Source of the DNA: an uncultured Dorea sp.
Lineage (GTDB): Bacteria > Bacillota > Clostridia > Lachnospirales > Lachnospiraceae
Reading direction: 5' to 3'
Assembly (NCBI GenBank): GCA_910585725.1
Contig: CAJUFA010000013.1
Coordinates: forward strand, 1 to 64,000
Length of the DNA stretch: 64,000 bases
How positions within the stretch are numbered: position 1 is the stretch's first letter; each line of letters starts with the position of its first letter. The notes beneath the pieces were generated by a model, which was not told where the DNA came from, made no database searches, and worked only from the letters and a program-made list of their open reading frames with translations. Below, one piece after another: positions 15,766 through 24,078 of the stretch. Position numbers and translations under genes: made by a program.

Positions 15766-15794
15766 TTGGAAAATGTAGGAAAATGTTCTATACT
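15766..15794 (+). promoter_or_regulatory. Promoter of the glycosyltransferase gene
   Basis: TTGGAA (15766-15771), a 17-base spacer and TATACT (15789-15794), 38 bases before the start codon, which has AAGGAGG ahead of it. Confidence 0.65.
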
Positions 15795-15832
15795 ATAAAA
15801 AGTGTATCTTAGTGTAAGGAGGAAAAGAGAGA

Positions 15833-16849
15833 ATGAAGTATATTTCTTTTGCAATCCCGTGTTATAATTCACAGGATTACATGGGCCGCGCCATTGAGAG
15901 TATTCTGACAGGTGGAGAAGAGATAGAGATCATTATCGTAAACGATGGTTCCACAGACCGGACTTCGGAGATTGCCCACGAATATAGGAAGCAGTATCCG
16001 GATATTATCAGAGTGATAGATAAAGAGAACGGCGGACATGGGGACGCGGTTAACGCAGGGCTTGACAGCGCCAGAGGAAAGTATTTTAAAGTAGTGGACA
16101 GTGACGACTGGGTGGATGAAGAGTCCTTACAGAAGATATTAGAGCTGCTTAGAAATCTGGAAGAAGAGGACAATCAGATCGATATGCTGGTGTCCAATTA
16201 TGTTTATGAGAAGGTAGGGGCAAACCATAAGAAATGCATACATTACCGCAATGCGCTCCCTCAGGATGAGGTTTTCCGCTGGGATGATATGGGCCATTTT
16301 CACCTGGATCAGTATATTCTGATGCATTCGGTTATCTACCGTACGAATATGCTCAAGTTAAGCCAGCTTAAGCTTCCGAAGCATACATTCTACGTGGACA
16401 ATATCTATGTCTATTATCCGTTGCCGCATGTCCGGAAGATATACTATCTGGATGTGGATTTTTACCGGTATTTTATAGGCAGAGACGACCAGTCCGTGAA
16501 TGAGAGGAACATGATTGCAAGAGTTGACCAGCAGATATTTGTCACGAAAGAGATGATCGATATGTATGATCTGAGGAAGATTACAAGTAAGAAACTCAGA
16601 CAGTATATGGTCAATCATCTGGCGATTATGATGACGGTATCGTCGATCCTCCTGATCCGTTCCAAGACGCGTGAGAATCTTGAAAAGAAACGTGAATTGT
16701 GGACTTATCTTAAGAAACGGGATTTTAAAACGTTCTTTAAGATTCGTTACGGTATCCTGGGACAGACGATGAATATTCCAGGAAGGTCGGGGAGGAAGAT
16801 ATCCTCTCTTGCGTATAGTGTGGCGAGAAGAATCGTGGGATTTAATTAA
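15833..16849 (+). CDS. Family 2 glycosyltransferase
   Basis: A 338-residue GT-A fold enzyme. The N-terminal half shows SFAIPCYNSQDYMGRAIESI, VNDGSTDRTSEIA, ENGGHGDAVNAG and the metal-binding DSDD of VVDSDDWVDEE, all typical of GT2. The C-terminal half (about 190-338) is basic and has no clear membrane helices, so the enzyme is likely cytoplasmic or peripheral. It probably transfers a sugar to a surface glycan or lipid; donor and acceptor cannot be read from the sequence. It has its own promoter and is not in an obvious polysaccharide cluster. Confidence 0.88.
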   Translation: MKYISFAIPCYNSQDYMGRAIESILTGGEEIEIIIVNDGSTDRTSEIAHEYRKQYPDIIRVIDKENGGHGDAVNAGLDSARGKYFKVVDSDDWVDEESLQKILELLRNLEEEDNQIDMLVSNYVYEKVGANHKKCIHYRNALPQDEVFRWDDMGHFHLDQYILMHSVIYRTNMLKLSQLKLPKHTFYVDNIYVYYPLPHVRKIYYLDVDFYRYFIGRDDQSVNERNMIARVDQQIFVTKEMIDMYDLRKITSKKLRQYMVNHLAIMMTVSSILLIRSKTRENLEKKRELWTYLKKRDFKTFFKIRYGILGQTMNIPGRSGRKISSLAYSVARRIVGFN

Positions 16850-16935
16850 GGGATGCTGTATAATATGTTCGTTATGTCACATAATAAGAGGAAAACATAC
16901 TTTTAAGAGTGTGTTAAGAAAAAGGAGAGTGTGAC

Positions 16936-17556
16936 ATGGCGGTAGATTTTCAGACAAGTAAGACGAGAGAGAACTTGATGCGGGCATTTGCCGGGGAGAG
17001 CCAGGCAAGGAACAGGTATACCATAGCGGCCGGCGCGGCGAAAAAGCAGGGTTTGTATTCGATCCAGCAGGTATTTTTATTTACGGCGGATCAGGAGCGG
17101 GCCCATGCGGAGCGGTTCTACGATCTGCTTAAAAATCTGTCAGGGACGACGATTGTGATATCCGGAGGGTATCCTGTGGATCATTTCGACAGTGTGCCGG
17201 AGCTGCTTGAGAAAGCGAAACACAATGAGATGGAAGAGGCTGACGACGTCTATCAGGCTTTTGGAAACGCGGCGAAGGAAGAAGGTTTTCTGGAGGCGGC
17301 GTCTACATTTTTCCAGATTGCGGAGATTGAAGCGATTCACGGCAGGCGGTTTGGAAAACTGGCGGAGATGTTGAAGCAGGATAAATACTTTGAGTGTGAG
17401 AACGGCGGTCAGTGGATGTGTATGAACTGCGGGCATATTCAGTCGGGAAAGATGGTTCCGCAGGTTTGCCCGGTATGCCGGTATGAGAGAGGATATTTTA
17501 TTCCGGTGGAGATTGCGCCGTATCTTGGCTTTGATTTTGTGAAGAAAACGAATTAA
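16936..17556 (+). CDS. rbr: Rubrerythrin
   Basis: A non-heme diiron peroxidase that reduces H2O2 in anaerobes with electrons from NADH via rubredoxin partners. The 206-residue protein has the ferritin-like diiron domain (GESQARNRYTIAA, EERAH-like QERAHAERF, and the second half EIEAIHGRRF) and a C-terminal rubredoxin-like iron site formed by CMNCG and CPVCR. AAAGGAGAG precedes ATG. It stands alone with its own hairpin terminator and fits the oxygen-sensitive lifestyle shown by the hydrogenase genes. Confidence 0.96.
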   Translation: MAVDFQTSKTRENLMRAFAGESQARNRYTIAAGAAKKQGLYSIQQVFLFTADQERAHAERFYDLLKNLSGTTIVISGGYPVDHFDSVPELLEKAKHNEMEEADDVYQAFGNAAKEEGFLEAASTFFQIAEIEAIHGRRFGKLAEMLKQDKYFECENGGQWMCMNCGHIQSGKMVPQVCPVCRYERGYFIPVEIAPYLGFDFVKKTN

Positions 17557-17559
17557 TTT

Positions 17560-17612
17560 ATACCGCCGTCTGTATTCGATATTAAGGAACTATCGAATAC
17601 AGACGGCGGTAT
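17560..17612 (+). terminator. Long perfect inverted repeat after rubrerythrin
   Basis: A 22-bp perfect stem (ATACCGCC...) around a 9-base loop begins 4 bases after the rubrerythrin stop. The T run is weak, but position and strength suggest a terminator. It also marks the left edge of the AT-rich SIR2 island. Confidence 0.65.
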
Positions 17613-17773
17613 TATAACTTCGTTGGGCTGATGGAAAATAGTTTCTAAGTACAGTGAAAATTGATGGGAAGCTATTGCTAAGTTGTTTTCATACTTGTCT
17701 TATAATGTAAAAACATCAAAGTTATATTCGTCTAGTATCTACATATTTCTATTTCCTACTCATATCCTAAAAT

Positions 17774-18078
17774 TTATCTTGTTTTTTTCTTTATCGAAGT
17801 TTCTATTCCCTTGTGACGTTTCAATTTACATATTACATCATTTACTCGACTATATACCTCAACAAAATCAGGTTTATTCTTAATACCTTTCATTTTATTA
17901 TAAACTTCACCAATTTCAGCAATCTGAGTTTTATACGCTTCAAAGTTTCCCAACTTTTTGCCAGTTTCAGTACATATGGACTATATCAGAATTTTTTATC
18001 CAGTATCCGCATCATTATTTTACAGCATTATAGGAATGCATTATTAATAGTTTCTCTAGATAAATATTTTTCATTATC
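17774..18078 (-). pseudogene. Decayed gene remnant downstream of the SIR2 gene
   Basis: Read on the minus strand, 17980-17774 gives 68 codons of protein-like text (NFEAYKTQIAEIGEVYNKM, KPDFVEVYSRVNDVICKL) ending in a Lys-rich tail. Upstream pieces in other frames (KDNEKYLSRETINNAFL at about 18078-18028) are broken by stops. Together they look like the wreck of one gene on the same strand as, and directly downstream of, the SIR2 gene. I do not recognise the family. The rest of 17613-18117 is AT-rich with nothing I can assign. Confidence 0.4.
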
Positions 18079-18117
18079 TTTTTAACTAAATCTTTTTAAT
18101 TGTTCAAACTTTAACGG

Positions 18118-19611
18118 TTAATTCATTGAATGCAGGGTACGACTCAAGTTGTTACGATATCTTGCAATATCAGGCGCAAGATCTATCGCCTTCCTCATTT
18201 CCGTTGCCGCATCTTCATATTTCTCCAATGCATGCAGGGTGACACCCAAACTGTCATGATATCTTGCAATATCAGGCGCAAGATCTATCGCCTTCCTCGT
18301 TTCTATTGCCGCATCTTCATATTTCTCCAATGCATGTAGGGTAACCCCCAAACTGTAATGATAGAGTGCATTATCAGGTTCAAGATCTACCGCCTTCCTC
18401 GTCTCCATTGCTGCATCTTCATATTTTCCCATTTTATGTAGGGTAACTCCCATAATATAATGATATCGAGAATTTTTTGCATTCAAATTTACTAACTGCT
18501 TTTCTATTTCCCAGGCTTCTTCATAGTTACCATTATTATGTAATACAACGGCCTCTCTATATAAACGTTGCTGATCCGCCTGATTTGTAATCTTCTCAAC
18601 AACATGGATAATCTCTCCTTCTTCGTCTTTGTCTTCTATGTATTCCCCCTGCTCAAACTCTTTGCCTCCTAACGATACTTCCGTAAATCTATCAATAGAA
18701 TTGGAAAGCATCTGAAAACGTTCTTCTGCATCATTCAAAAAGACTTCTTTGGGTGGCAGTTTGTAATCAAATGCCTCTCCCATCAAACACATAACTTCAT
18801 CAAACCCATTATGTTTAATTAAATATCCCTCCGCCTTTTCCAAAAAAGCTGAAACCTTTTCGTATGCTTTGTCTTTTTTATAAATCATCCAGTACGGAAA
18901 CATCCATTCATTTTGTAAAAACTTTGTGCTATTTTCAATCAAAAAGTCCATGAGGCTGTTATCATTGCCTGCATATCCAATAAAAACCGGATGATACTCT
19001 GAAAAAACCTCTCCTAATGCCTTTTTCCAATTGTCATGAAGCACCTCCAACTCATCTGTTCTGTTCTTTGGATCAAGCAAAAGATCTCTATGGATTTTTA
19101 TGATAGTAGGTCTTGATATGTGTTTGGTAACGTAATGTGCCAAAGATTCATGGCCTATAACCAAGGGTATTTTTTGCTCATAATAATTTACGGCATCTTC
19201 TGTCAAATGGTCAAAATTAGTTGTTATCACAACATTATGCTGAGTCTCTGTCAATAAATGTGACAGCATGACATATCCGATACTGGGTCTGGCATGTTCC
19301 ATCAGTTTTTCCAGATAATTATATCCATCCATCGGTTGCCTTTGAAAACGTCTTTCATAAAATTTACTGTAAAAACTGTATTTATTCTCTTCCGTTATGT
19401 TTAAATCTTCTTTCCACTTTATATGCGATTTTTCATTTCTTAGTTGAAGTTCTGCGTCCCACATTGTAACCAGTTCCTGCCCAGATTTTATTCCAGAAGA
19501 GAGTGATGCGCCTGCTCCAAGTACAAAACAAAATTTTCTTGGATGAGGACCACTTGACACTTCTTTCATTTCATATATAAATCCTTTTAAAGTTAATTCC
19601 TCATAACTCAT
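18118..19611 (-). CDS. SIR2-like NADase domain protein with C-terminal TPRs (candidate anti-phage effector)
   Basis: A 497-residue protein; ATG at 19611 is preferred over 19650 because AAGGAGA lies just upstream. Residues 27-36 read FCFVLGAGAS, the NAD-binding start of SIR2 folds. TTNFD (130-134), KIHRD (172-176; the His matches the catalytic position) and IGYAGND (211-217) complete the SIR2-like set. Residues from about 365 on are TPR repeats of 34 residues, the last three nearly identical. SIR2 domains of this kind deplete NAD+ in several phage-defence systems, and TPRs often serve as sensor or oligomerisation parts. No zinc ribbon of classical sirtuins is seen. The gene is much more AT-rich than its flanks and lies between decayed genes, which suggests horizontal transfer. 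A defence role is inferred. Confidence 0.75.
   Translation of the reverse strand: MSYEELTLKGFIYEMKEVSSGPHPRKFCFVLGAGASLSSGIKSGQELVTMWDAELQLRNEKSHIKWKEDLNITEENKYSFYSKFYERRFQRQPMDGYNYLEKLMEHARPSIGYVMLSHLLTETQHNVVITTNFDHLTEDAVNYYEQKIPLVIGHESLAHYVTKHISRPTIIKIHRDLLLDPKNRTDELEVLHDNWKKALGEVFSEYHPVFIGYAGNDNSLMDFLIENSTKFLQNEWMFPYWMIYKKDKAYEKVSAFLEKAEGYLIKHNGFDEVMCLMGEAFDYKLPPKEVFLNDAEERFQMLSNSIDRFTEVSLGGKEFEQGEYIEDKDEEGEIIHVVEKITNQADQQRLYREAVVLHNNGNYEEAWEIEKQLVNLNAKNSRYHYIMGVTLHKMGKYEDAAMETRKAVDLEPDNALYHYSLGVTLHALEKYEDAAIETRKAIDLAPDIARYHDSLGVTLHALEKYEDAATEMRKAIDLAPDIARYRNNLSRTLHSMN
18137..18442 (-). repeat. Three 102-bp tandem repeats coding for TPR units
   Basis: Units at 18137, 18239 and 18341 keep exact 102-base spacing (34 codons each); a more diverged fourth starts at 18443. 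The first two share most bases. The array encodes the last TPRs of the SIR2-like protein and preserves the frame. Confidence 0.9.
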
Positions 19612-19719
19612 TCGTATCTCCTTATGTACGCTTCCAACTCCATATGTCACTTTGGAGTCTGCTTTCTTTTGTACTGCTTTTCTTTCGCCAGTATTTACAA
19701 CTTAATAAGCTCTATATAC

Positions 19720-20096
19720 TTAATATAAATATATTACCACAAAATCTAATTCAATCAAGCAATCTTTCTTTGCCGCTTTCTTCTGCCAGGCTATTTCAGC
19801 TGTTCGTTCCTTTAACGCTGATTCCACAAGAAGCGACAGAATATTACTGGACGCATCAACTGTGACCTGCGCTTCTCTGAGCCTTTCTACGCCATAAAAA
19901 ACCCTTCATTTACTATTTTGGCAATATGGCATAATATGTAATAATTCATTTCACTTTGGAGCACATCCGTCGCAGATATTCCATTGACAATTCCATTCTC
20001 TATAATCTCTTCCATCTGTGGGAAAAAAGCCGCTATTCACTCTAAAACTGTCTGTTCAAAAATATTTGCTTTCATGTTTACTCTGGCAAACTCCAT
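19720..20096 (-). pseudogene. Frameshifted remnant, possibly a TetR-type regulator C-terminus
   Basis: On the minus strand, 20096-19887 reads MEFARVNMKANIFEQTVLE, an in-frame TGA, then IAAFFPQMEEIIENGIVNGI and further text to a TAG. Shifted by one frame, the text continues (YGVERLREAQVTVDASSNIL, then ESALKERTAEIAWQKKAA) to a TAA at 19722-19720. The first part resembles the ligand-binding half of TetR-family regulators, but this is a weak visual match. One nonsense codon and one frameshift make it a pseudogene. It lies upstream of the SIR2 gene on the same strand. The remaining intergenic sequence up to 20202 shows nothing else. Confidence 0.4.
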
Positions 20097-20202
20097 ATTA
20101 TCTATAATTCTTTTGGAAAGTTCCTAATCCTTATATCCTGACAATCACAGTTTTTATTGATCCGTTGAATATTCTGTATAAATACACACCTTATAAAAGC
20201 TT

Positions 20203-21951
20203 TTACCCCGGCAGACTATCCCTCACACACAGCGCCCCATACCCCACCTGCGGATTCGGATACTCTGTAAACCCCGGGAGTTCCTTTGCCCCGCGCCGTA
20301 AGTAAGCCTTCGCCTTCTCCCCGTACAAATAAGCGTCATTTCCCTTCACAATCCCCCATTCCATCATGAGAGCCGTGCTGCCCGTTACAAAAGGCGTTGC
20401 AAAAGAAGTTCCTGTGAATTGTGCATAGCCGCCGCCTACGGCCGCGGCGGTTACATTTACTCCCGGCGCCACGAGGTCCGGCTTCACCAGATTGGTTTCT
20501 CTTGTATATCCTCTTCCGGAGAAGTCTGCATAGGCGAAGGTAAGCGCGTTGTAAGCGCCTACCGTGATTACTCTGCCTGCGGCAGAGGGGATTGTGAGTG
20601 TCGTATGATCTGTGGGAAATAAGAATCCGGTTCCCTTGTTCAGTACATTTTCGCTTGGAAGCCACAATTCATATGATCCGTTCACCACTTTGCGGGGGTT
20701 CAGGATCAATCTCCACACTCCGCCCATCACATAAGTATCTTTCGGAAGAAGGTCGATATAGATCTCCTGGGCCGTACTATAGGGGCTGGGTTCTCCGTAA
20801 TATAACAGGATTTCTGTCTGTCCTACCGAGAATCTCTGAGAACCCAGTATCTCCTGGATTGGGCCGACCGTAACGCCTGCGGGGGTCATCAGGGAGATAT
20901 CCACGACATCCGTATATTCTTTCCAGATCTGTATGCTGAAGGCGGTCTGGTTGTTCTGTACTGCCAGTTGTATGATTTCTTCCTTTCCCTCCTGCATCTC
21001 GCCGGACGTATGTCCCGCGCTGGAAGCTTCATTTCCGGAACCGATACAGATGCAGCTCTTCCAGATATTGGATATATCGTCAATAAAGCGTTCCAGCAGA
21101 GAGGTGCCGTCATGTGAACCGTAGGTATTGCCAAAACTGATATTTACGGCTACCGGCATCCGAAGTTCCAGCGCCTTTTTAATCACATAATCGATTCCCT
21201 GCATAAGTTCGGTTGTCCTTGGAAAACCGTCTTGTCTCGGGCTTCCAAGCTTTACCACCAGAAGATTACTTTTCGGGGCGACTCCGGCATACCTTCCTTT
21301 GCTGTTCCTTCCGTTGCCCGCGGCGACTCCGGCAACAGCCGTTCCATGCCCGGAGGTGTCGATGCTTGGAACAAGCTGTCTCCTGTCAGCCAATGTTGTC
21401 TTTTTAAGGGCTTCATTGATCTGTTCCGCCGTGTATTCCGCCCCTGCGGCGTATCCCTGCGGCGAAGTTCGGCCTTCTCCGGGAGCAAGGGACTGGTCCC
21501 ACAGCGCAAGAATCCGTGTGGTTCCGTCCTCATTACGGAAATCCGCATTTTCATAGTCTATTCCGGAATCAATGACTGCTACAAGAATATCCTGACCAAA
21601 TAACGACAGGCGGGCGTCCTGCTGCACGGTATCGATGCAGGAGACCCGTCTTCCGTTTGCGACCTGGAAGAATAATCTTTTTGGTTTTTCTATGTACTCG
21701 ATTTCCGGAATCTGTGTAAGCTTGTCGATCATTGATTCCTTAATTGTGATAACGGCGTATTCATTCTGCAGTTCTACTGTCCGGGAAGCCAGCGCCCGCA
21801 CGGATTCAAGGCTTCCGGAATATTTTATGATCAGATCCCATTCTTTTTCTTCCTGGTCATATCCGACGTCCAGTTCCAGTGACTTTGCCCGTTCTTCCGG
21901 TGTGGCGTCCAGCGCCAGGTTTAATAAATTCTCAATCTTCTGACTTGCCAT
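20203..21951 (-). CDS. S8 family subtilisin-like peptidase, Csp-like
   Basis: A 582-residue serine peptidase. ATG 21951 has AGAGGAGAG upstream; the frame stays open to 22008. The catalytic triad is complete: Asp in VAVIDSGIDYEN, His in DTSGHGTAVAGVAAGNG and Ser in GTSFATPFVTGSTAL. An N-terminal segment of about 100 residues (prodomain-like) precedes the catalytic domain, and a beta-rich insertion sits between His and Ser. There is no signal peptide. Size, lack of export signal and layout match clostridial Csp-type subtilases, some of which process SleC during spore germination, but Lachnospiraceae carry several paralogues and the substrate here is unknown. It is transcribed alone, divergent from the next two-component system. 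Confidence 0.88.
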   Translation of the reverse strand: MASQKIENLLNLALDATPEERAKSLELDVGYDQEEKEWDLIIKYSGSLESVRALASRTVELQNEYAVITIKESMIDKLTQIPEIEYIEKPKRLFFQVANGRRVSCIDTVQQDARLSLFGQDILVAVIDSGIDYENADFRNEDGTTRILALWDQSLAPGEGRTSPQGYAAGAEYTAEQINEALKKTTLADRRQLVPSIDTSGHGTAVAGVAAGNGRNSKGRYAGVAPKSNLLVVKLGSPRQDGFPRTTELMQGIDYVIKKALELRMPVAVNISFGNTYGSHDGTSLLERFIDDISNIWKSCICIGSGNEASSAGHTSGEMQEGKEEIIQLAVQNNQTAFSIQIWKEYTDVVDISLMTPAGVTVGPIQEILGSQRFSVGQTEILLYYGEPSPYSTAQEIYIDLLPKDTYVMGGVWRLILNPRKVVNGSYELWLPSENVLNKGTGFLFPTDHTTLTIPSAAGRVITVGAYNALTFAYADFSGRGYTRETNLVKPDLVAPGVNVTAAAVGGGYAQFTGTSFATPFVTGSTALMMEWGIVKGNDAYLYGEKAKAYLRRGAKELPGFTEYPNPQVGYGALCVRDSLPG

Positions 21952-22126
21952 AGAATCTCTCCTCTGAAAATTTTTAATTTGTGCGGTTGAAAATCTGTTA
22001 TGATGCACGGATAGAATAGCTATGTAAATAATATCCTTCGTTGCAGTGTATTTCAGTAGGAGTATGTTTTATTCGTTACTTTTCGCACATCTGCCGGCAT
22101 ACGGAAGAAAACCTTAATGTCGGGCG

Positions 22127-22154
22127 TTGTAAAAGGAGTTTTCTATGTTATACT
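22127..22154 (+). promoter_or_regulatory. Promoter of the Bce-like two-component system
   Basis: TTGTAA (22127-22132), a 16-base spacer and TATACT (22149-22154), 55 bases before the response regulator start. Confidence 0.55.
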
Positions 22155-22209
22155 GATAATATAAGTTTGTCAGATCAGAGGCAGAGTTTTATGATAAGGG
22201 AGAAGCAAA

Positions 22210-22887
22210 ATGTTAGAATCTAAAGTATTGTTGATAGAGGATGATCCGGCGATTGTAGAGAACTTATCGGCTTATTTGAAAGAAGAGAGATTTGAAGTGA
22301 CGGCAGTGGACGGGCAGAGCAAGGCTCTTGAGCAGATAGAAGCAGACCGTCCGGATATTATCCTGCTGGACGTGACTCTTGCGCAGGGAAACGGCTATAG
22401 TACCTGTACGGCGATCAAGGCGGACTATGATATTCCCATTATATTTCTGACAGCGTTGGGAGATGAGTTCTCCGTGGTTACCGGGCTGGATATGGGGGCG
22501 GACGATTATATCAGCAAGCCTTTCCGGCCGCGGGAGCTGGTTTCAAGGATGCGCTCCGTATTAAGGCGGACAGGGAAGTCCGGCGGTGCGGTGAAGGTGG
22601 GTGATCTGAAGGTAGATATGGAGAAGGGCGTCGTACTTCGGGCGGGAGAAGAGCTGTTCCTTTCGGCTTTGGAGTATCGGCTTTTTCTTGTATTCCTGAA
22701 CCATCGGGGAAAGATCCTGTCCCGGGGACAGCTATTGGAGGAGATATGGGACGTAGCGGGGGAGTATGTCAATGATAATACTCTGACCGTATATATCAAG
22801 AGGTTACGGGATAAGATCGAACGGGATCCTCAGAATCCGGAGATCATTAAGACGGTAAGAGGGATGGGATATCGGATGGAGGTATAG
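22210..22887 (+). CDS. OmpR-family response regulator (Bce-like system)
   Basis: A 225-residue DNA-binding regulator. The receiver domain (1-120) has the acidic pair in LLIEDDPAI, the phosphoacceptor Asp in IILLDVTLAQG and the Lys in DDYISKPFRPRE. The C-terminal winged helix ends DNTLTVYIKRLRDKIE and VRGMGYRMEV, typical of OmpR/PhoB. The kinase gene starts 45 bases later, followed by an ABC transporter, so it probably activates that transporter in response to an envelope-active compound. Confidence 0.93.
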   Translation: MLESKVLLIEDDPAIVENLSAYLKEERFEVTAVDGQSKALEQIEADRPDIILLDVTLAQGNGYSTCTAIKADYDIPIIFLTALGDEFSVVTGLDMGADDYISKPFRPRELVSRMRSVLRRTGKSGGAVKVGDLKVDMEKGVVLRAGEELFLSALEYRLFLVFLNHRGKILSRGQLLEEIWDVAGEYVNDNTLTVYIKRLRDKIERDPQNPEIIKTVRGMGYRMEV

Positions 22888-22932
22888 CTTTGAACAGACG
22901 TAATCGGGGAAATGGAATGGAGGAGCGGTATC

Positions 22933-23943
22933 ATGTGGATAGTTCGTAACAGAGAATTTACAGGACAGATGATCAGATCTGTTGCCGGGACGATTGTGCT
23001 TATTGTAGCCGCCGAGATACTCGGGGGAAGGAACGCTGCATTCGCGGCGTTCTTTTGCAGTATATTTTGGTGTATACAGCACCTTTGGGAAATGAACAGA
23101 AGATATTGTGAGATGCGCAGGTTTGCCGGACAGATTGATGAACTTCTTCACGGAAGCGACGTTCCGGAATTCAGGCATTTCCGGGAGGGCGACCTGGAGA
23201 TACTCCGGGACGAGATCAGCAAGATGACTATCCGGTTAAAGGAGCAGTCTGCTCTTCTTAAGAAGGATAAGACGTCCCTTGCAGACGCCCTTGCAGATAT
23301 CTCTCATCAGATACGGACTCCGCTTACGTCTCTGAATATCCTGTTGGAACGGCTTAAGAGTCCGGAACTGGATATTGAGACGAGAAGACGTCTCCTGCGG
23401 GAGGCGGAGGGACTGCTTGCAAAGATGGAGTGGCTGATGACGGCGCTTCTCAGGATGTCCAAGCTTGAGACCGGAACGATTTCCCTTAAGAAGGAAAGGA
23501 TTCAGATGCAGGGATTTATAGCAGAAGCCGTCTCGCCCTTTGAGCTTGCCATGGAGATTCATGGCAAGGAATGTCTGATCAGCGGAACAGAAGGGAAGGA
23601 ATTCACGGGGGATTATGCATGGACGCTGGAAGCGGTACAGAATGTGATTAAGAACGGACTGGAGTATACGCCGGACGGAGGGATGCTGACGATCTGCTGC
23701 GAGGAGAATCCGCTTTATACGGAGCTTCGGATCACGGATTCAGGGGCGGGGATCCCTAAAGCGGATCTTCCGCATCTGTTTGAGAGATTCTATAGAGGCA
23801 AGAACGCCGGACGGGACAGCTTCGGAATCGGGCTTGCGCTGGCGCAGATGATACTGTCGCGGGAAAACGCGGTCATCCGTGCGCAGAACGCGGCCGAGGG
23901 CGGCGGACAATTTCAGATACGATTTTATAAGACGATGATATAA
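22933..23943 (+). CDS. Sensor histidine kinase, intramembrane-sensing type
   Basis: A 336-residue kinase; ATG 22933 follows GGAGGAG and is preferred over ATG 22912. Two membrane helices lie close together (about residues 15-50) with almost no external loop, the hallmark of BceS-like kinases that sense through an ABC transporter. The phosphoacceptor His is in ADISHQIRTPLTSL; the ATPase domain has NVIKNGLEYT, DSGAGIPKADL and FGIGLALAQMI. The ligand is likely an antimicrobial peptide or similar, inferred from the neighbouring FtsX-type transporter. Confidence 0.9.
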   Translation: MWIVRNREFTGQMIRSVAGTIVLIVAAEILGGRNAAFAAFFCSIFWCIQHLWEMNRRYCEMRRFAGQIDELLHGSDVPEFRHFREGDLEILRDEISKMTIRLKEQSALLKKDKTSLADALADISHQIRTPLTSLNILLERLKSPELDIETRRRLLREAEGLLAKMEWLMTALLRMSKLETGTISLKKERIQMQGFIAEAVSPFELAMEIHGKECLISGTEGKEFTGDYAWTLEAVQNVIKNGLEYTPDGGMLTICCEENPLYTELRITDSGAGIPKADLPHLFERFYRGKNAGRDSFGIGLALAQMILSRENAVIRAQNAAEGGGQFQIRFYKTMI

Positions 23944-23967
23944 AGTGACAGAATTGTTATGAAAGAG

Positions 23968-23998
23968 TCACGGAAGGGTCATATGGGAAGGTTATACT
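23968..23998 (+). promoter_or_regulatory. Candidate regulated promoter of the ABC transporter
   Basis: Two imperfect direct repeats of the form GTCA...GGAAGG (23968-23977 and about 23978-23991) precede TATACT at 23993-23998. No good -35 box is visible, as expected for an activator-dependent promoter. The response regulator encoded just upstream is the obvious candidate to bind here (inference). Confidence 0.4.
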
Positions 23999-24078
23999 TG
24001 TAGATACATCAGGGAGAGACGCAGAACATGAGCTGATATATCAAGACCCTGAGAGTATGGATCAAGAAGGTGAGGAAA

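Noticed and set aside
17683..18085. Two AT-rich + strand ORFs of 66 and 90 codons
   Set aside because: No ribosome site, low-complexity Phe/Ile/Tyr-rich products, and the minus strand gives more protein-like text (the decayed gene).
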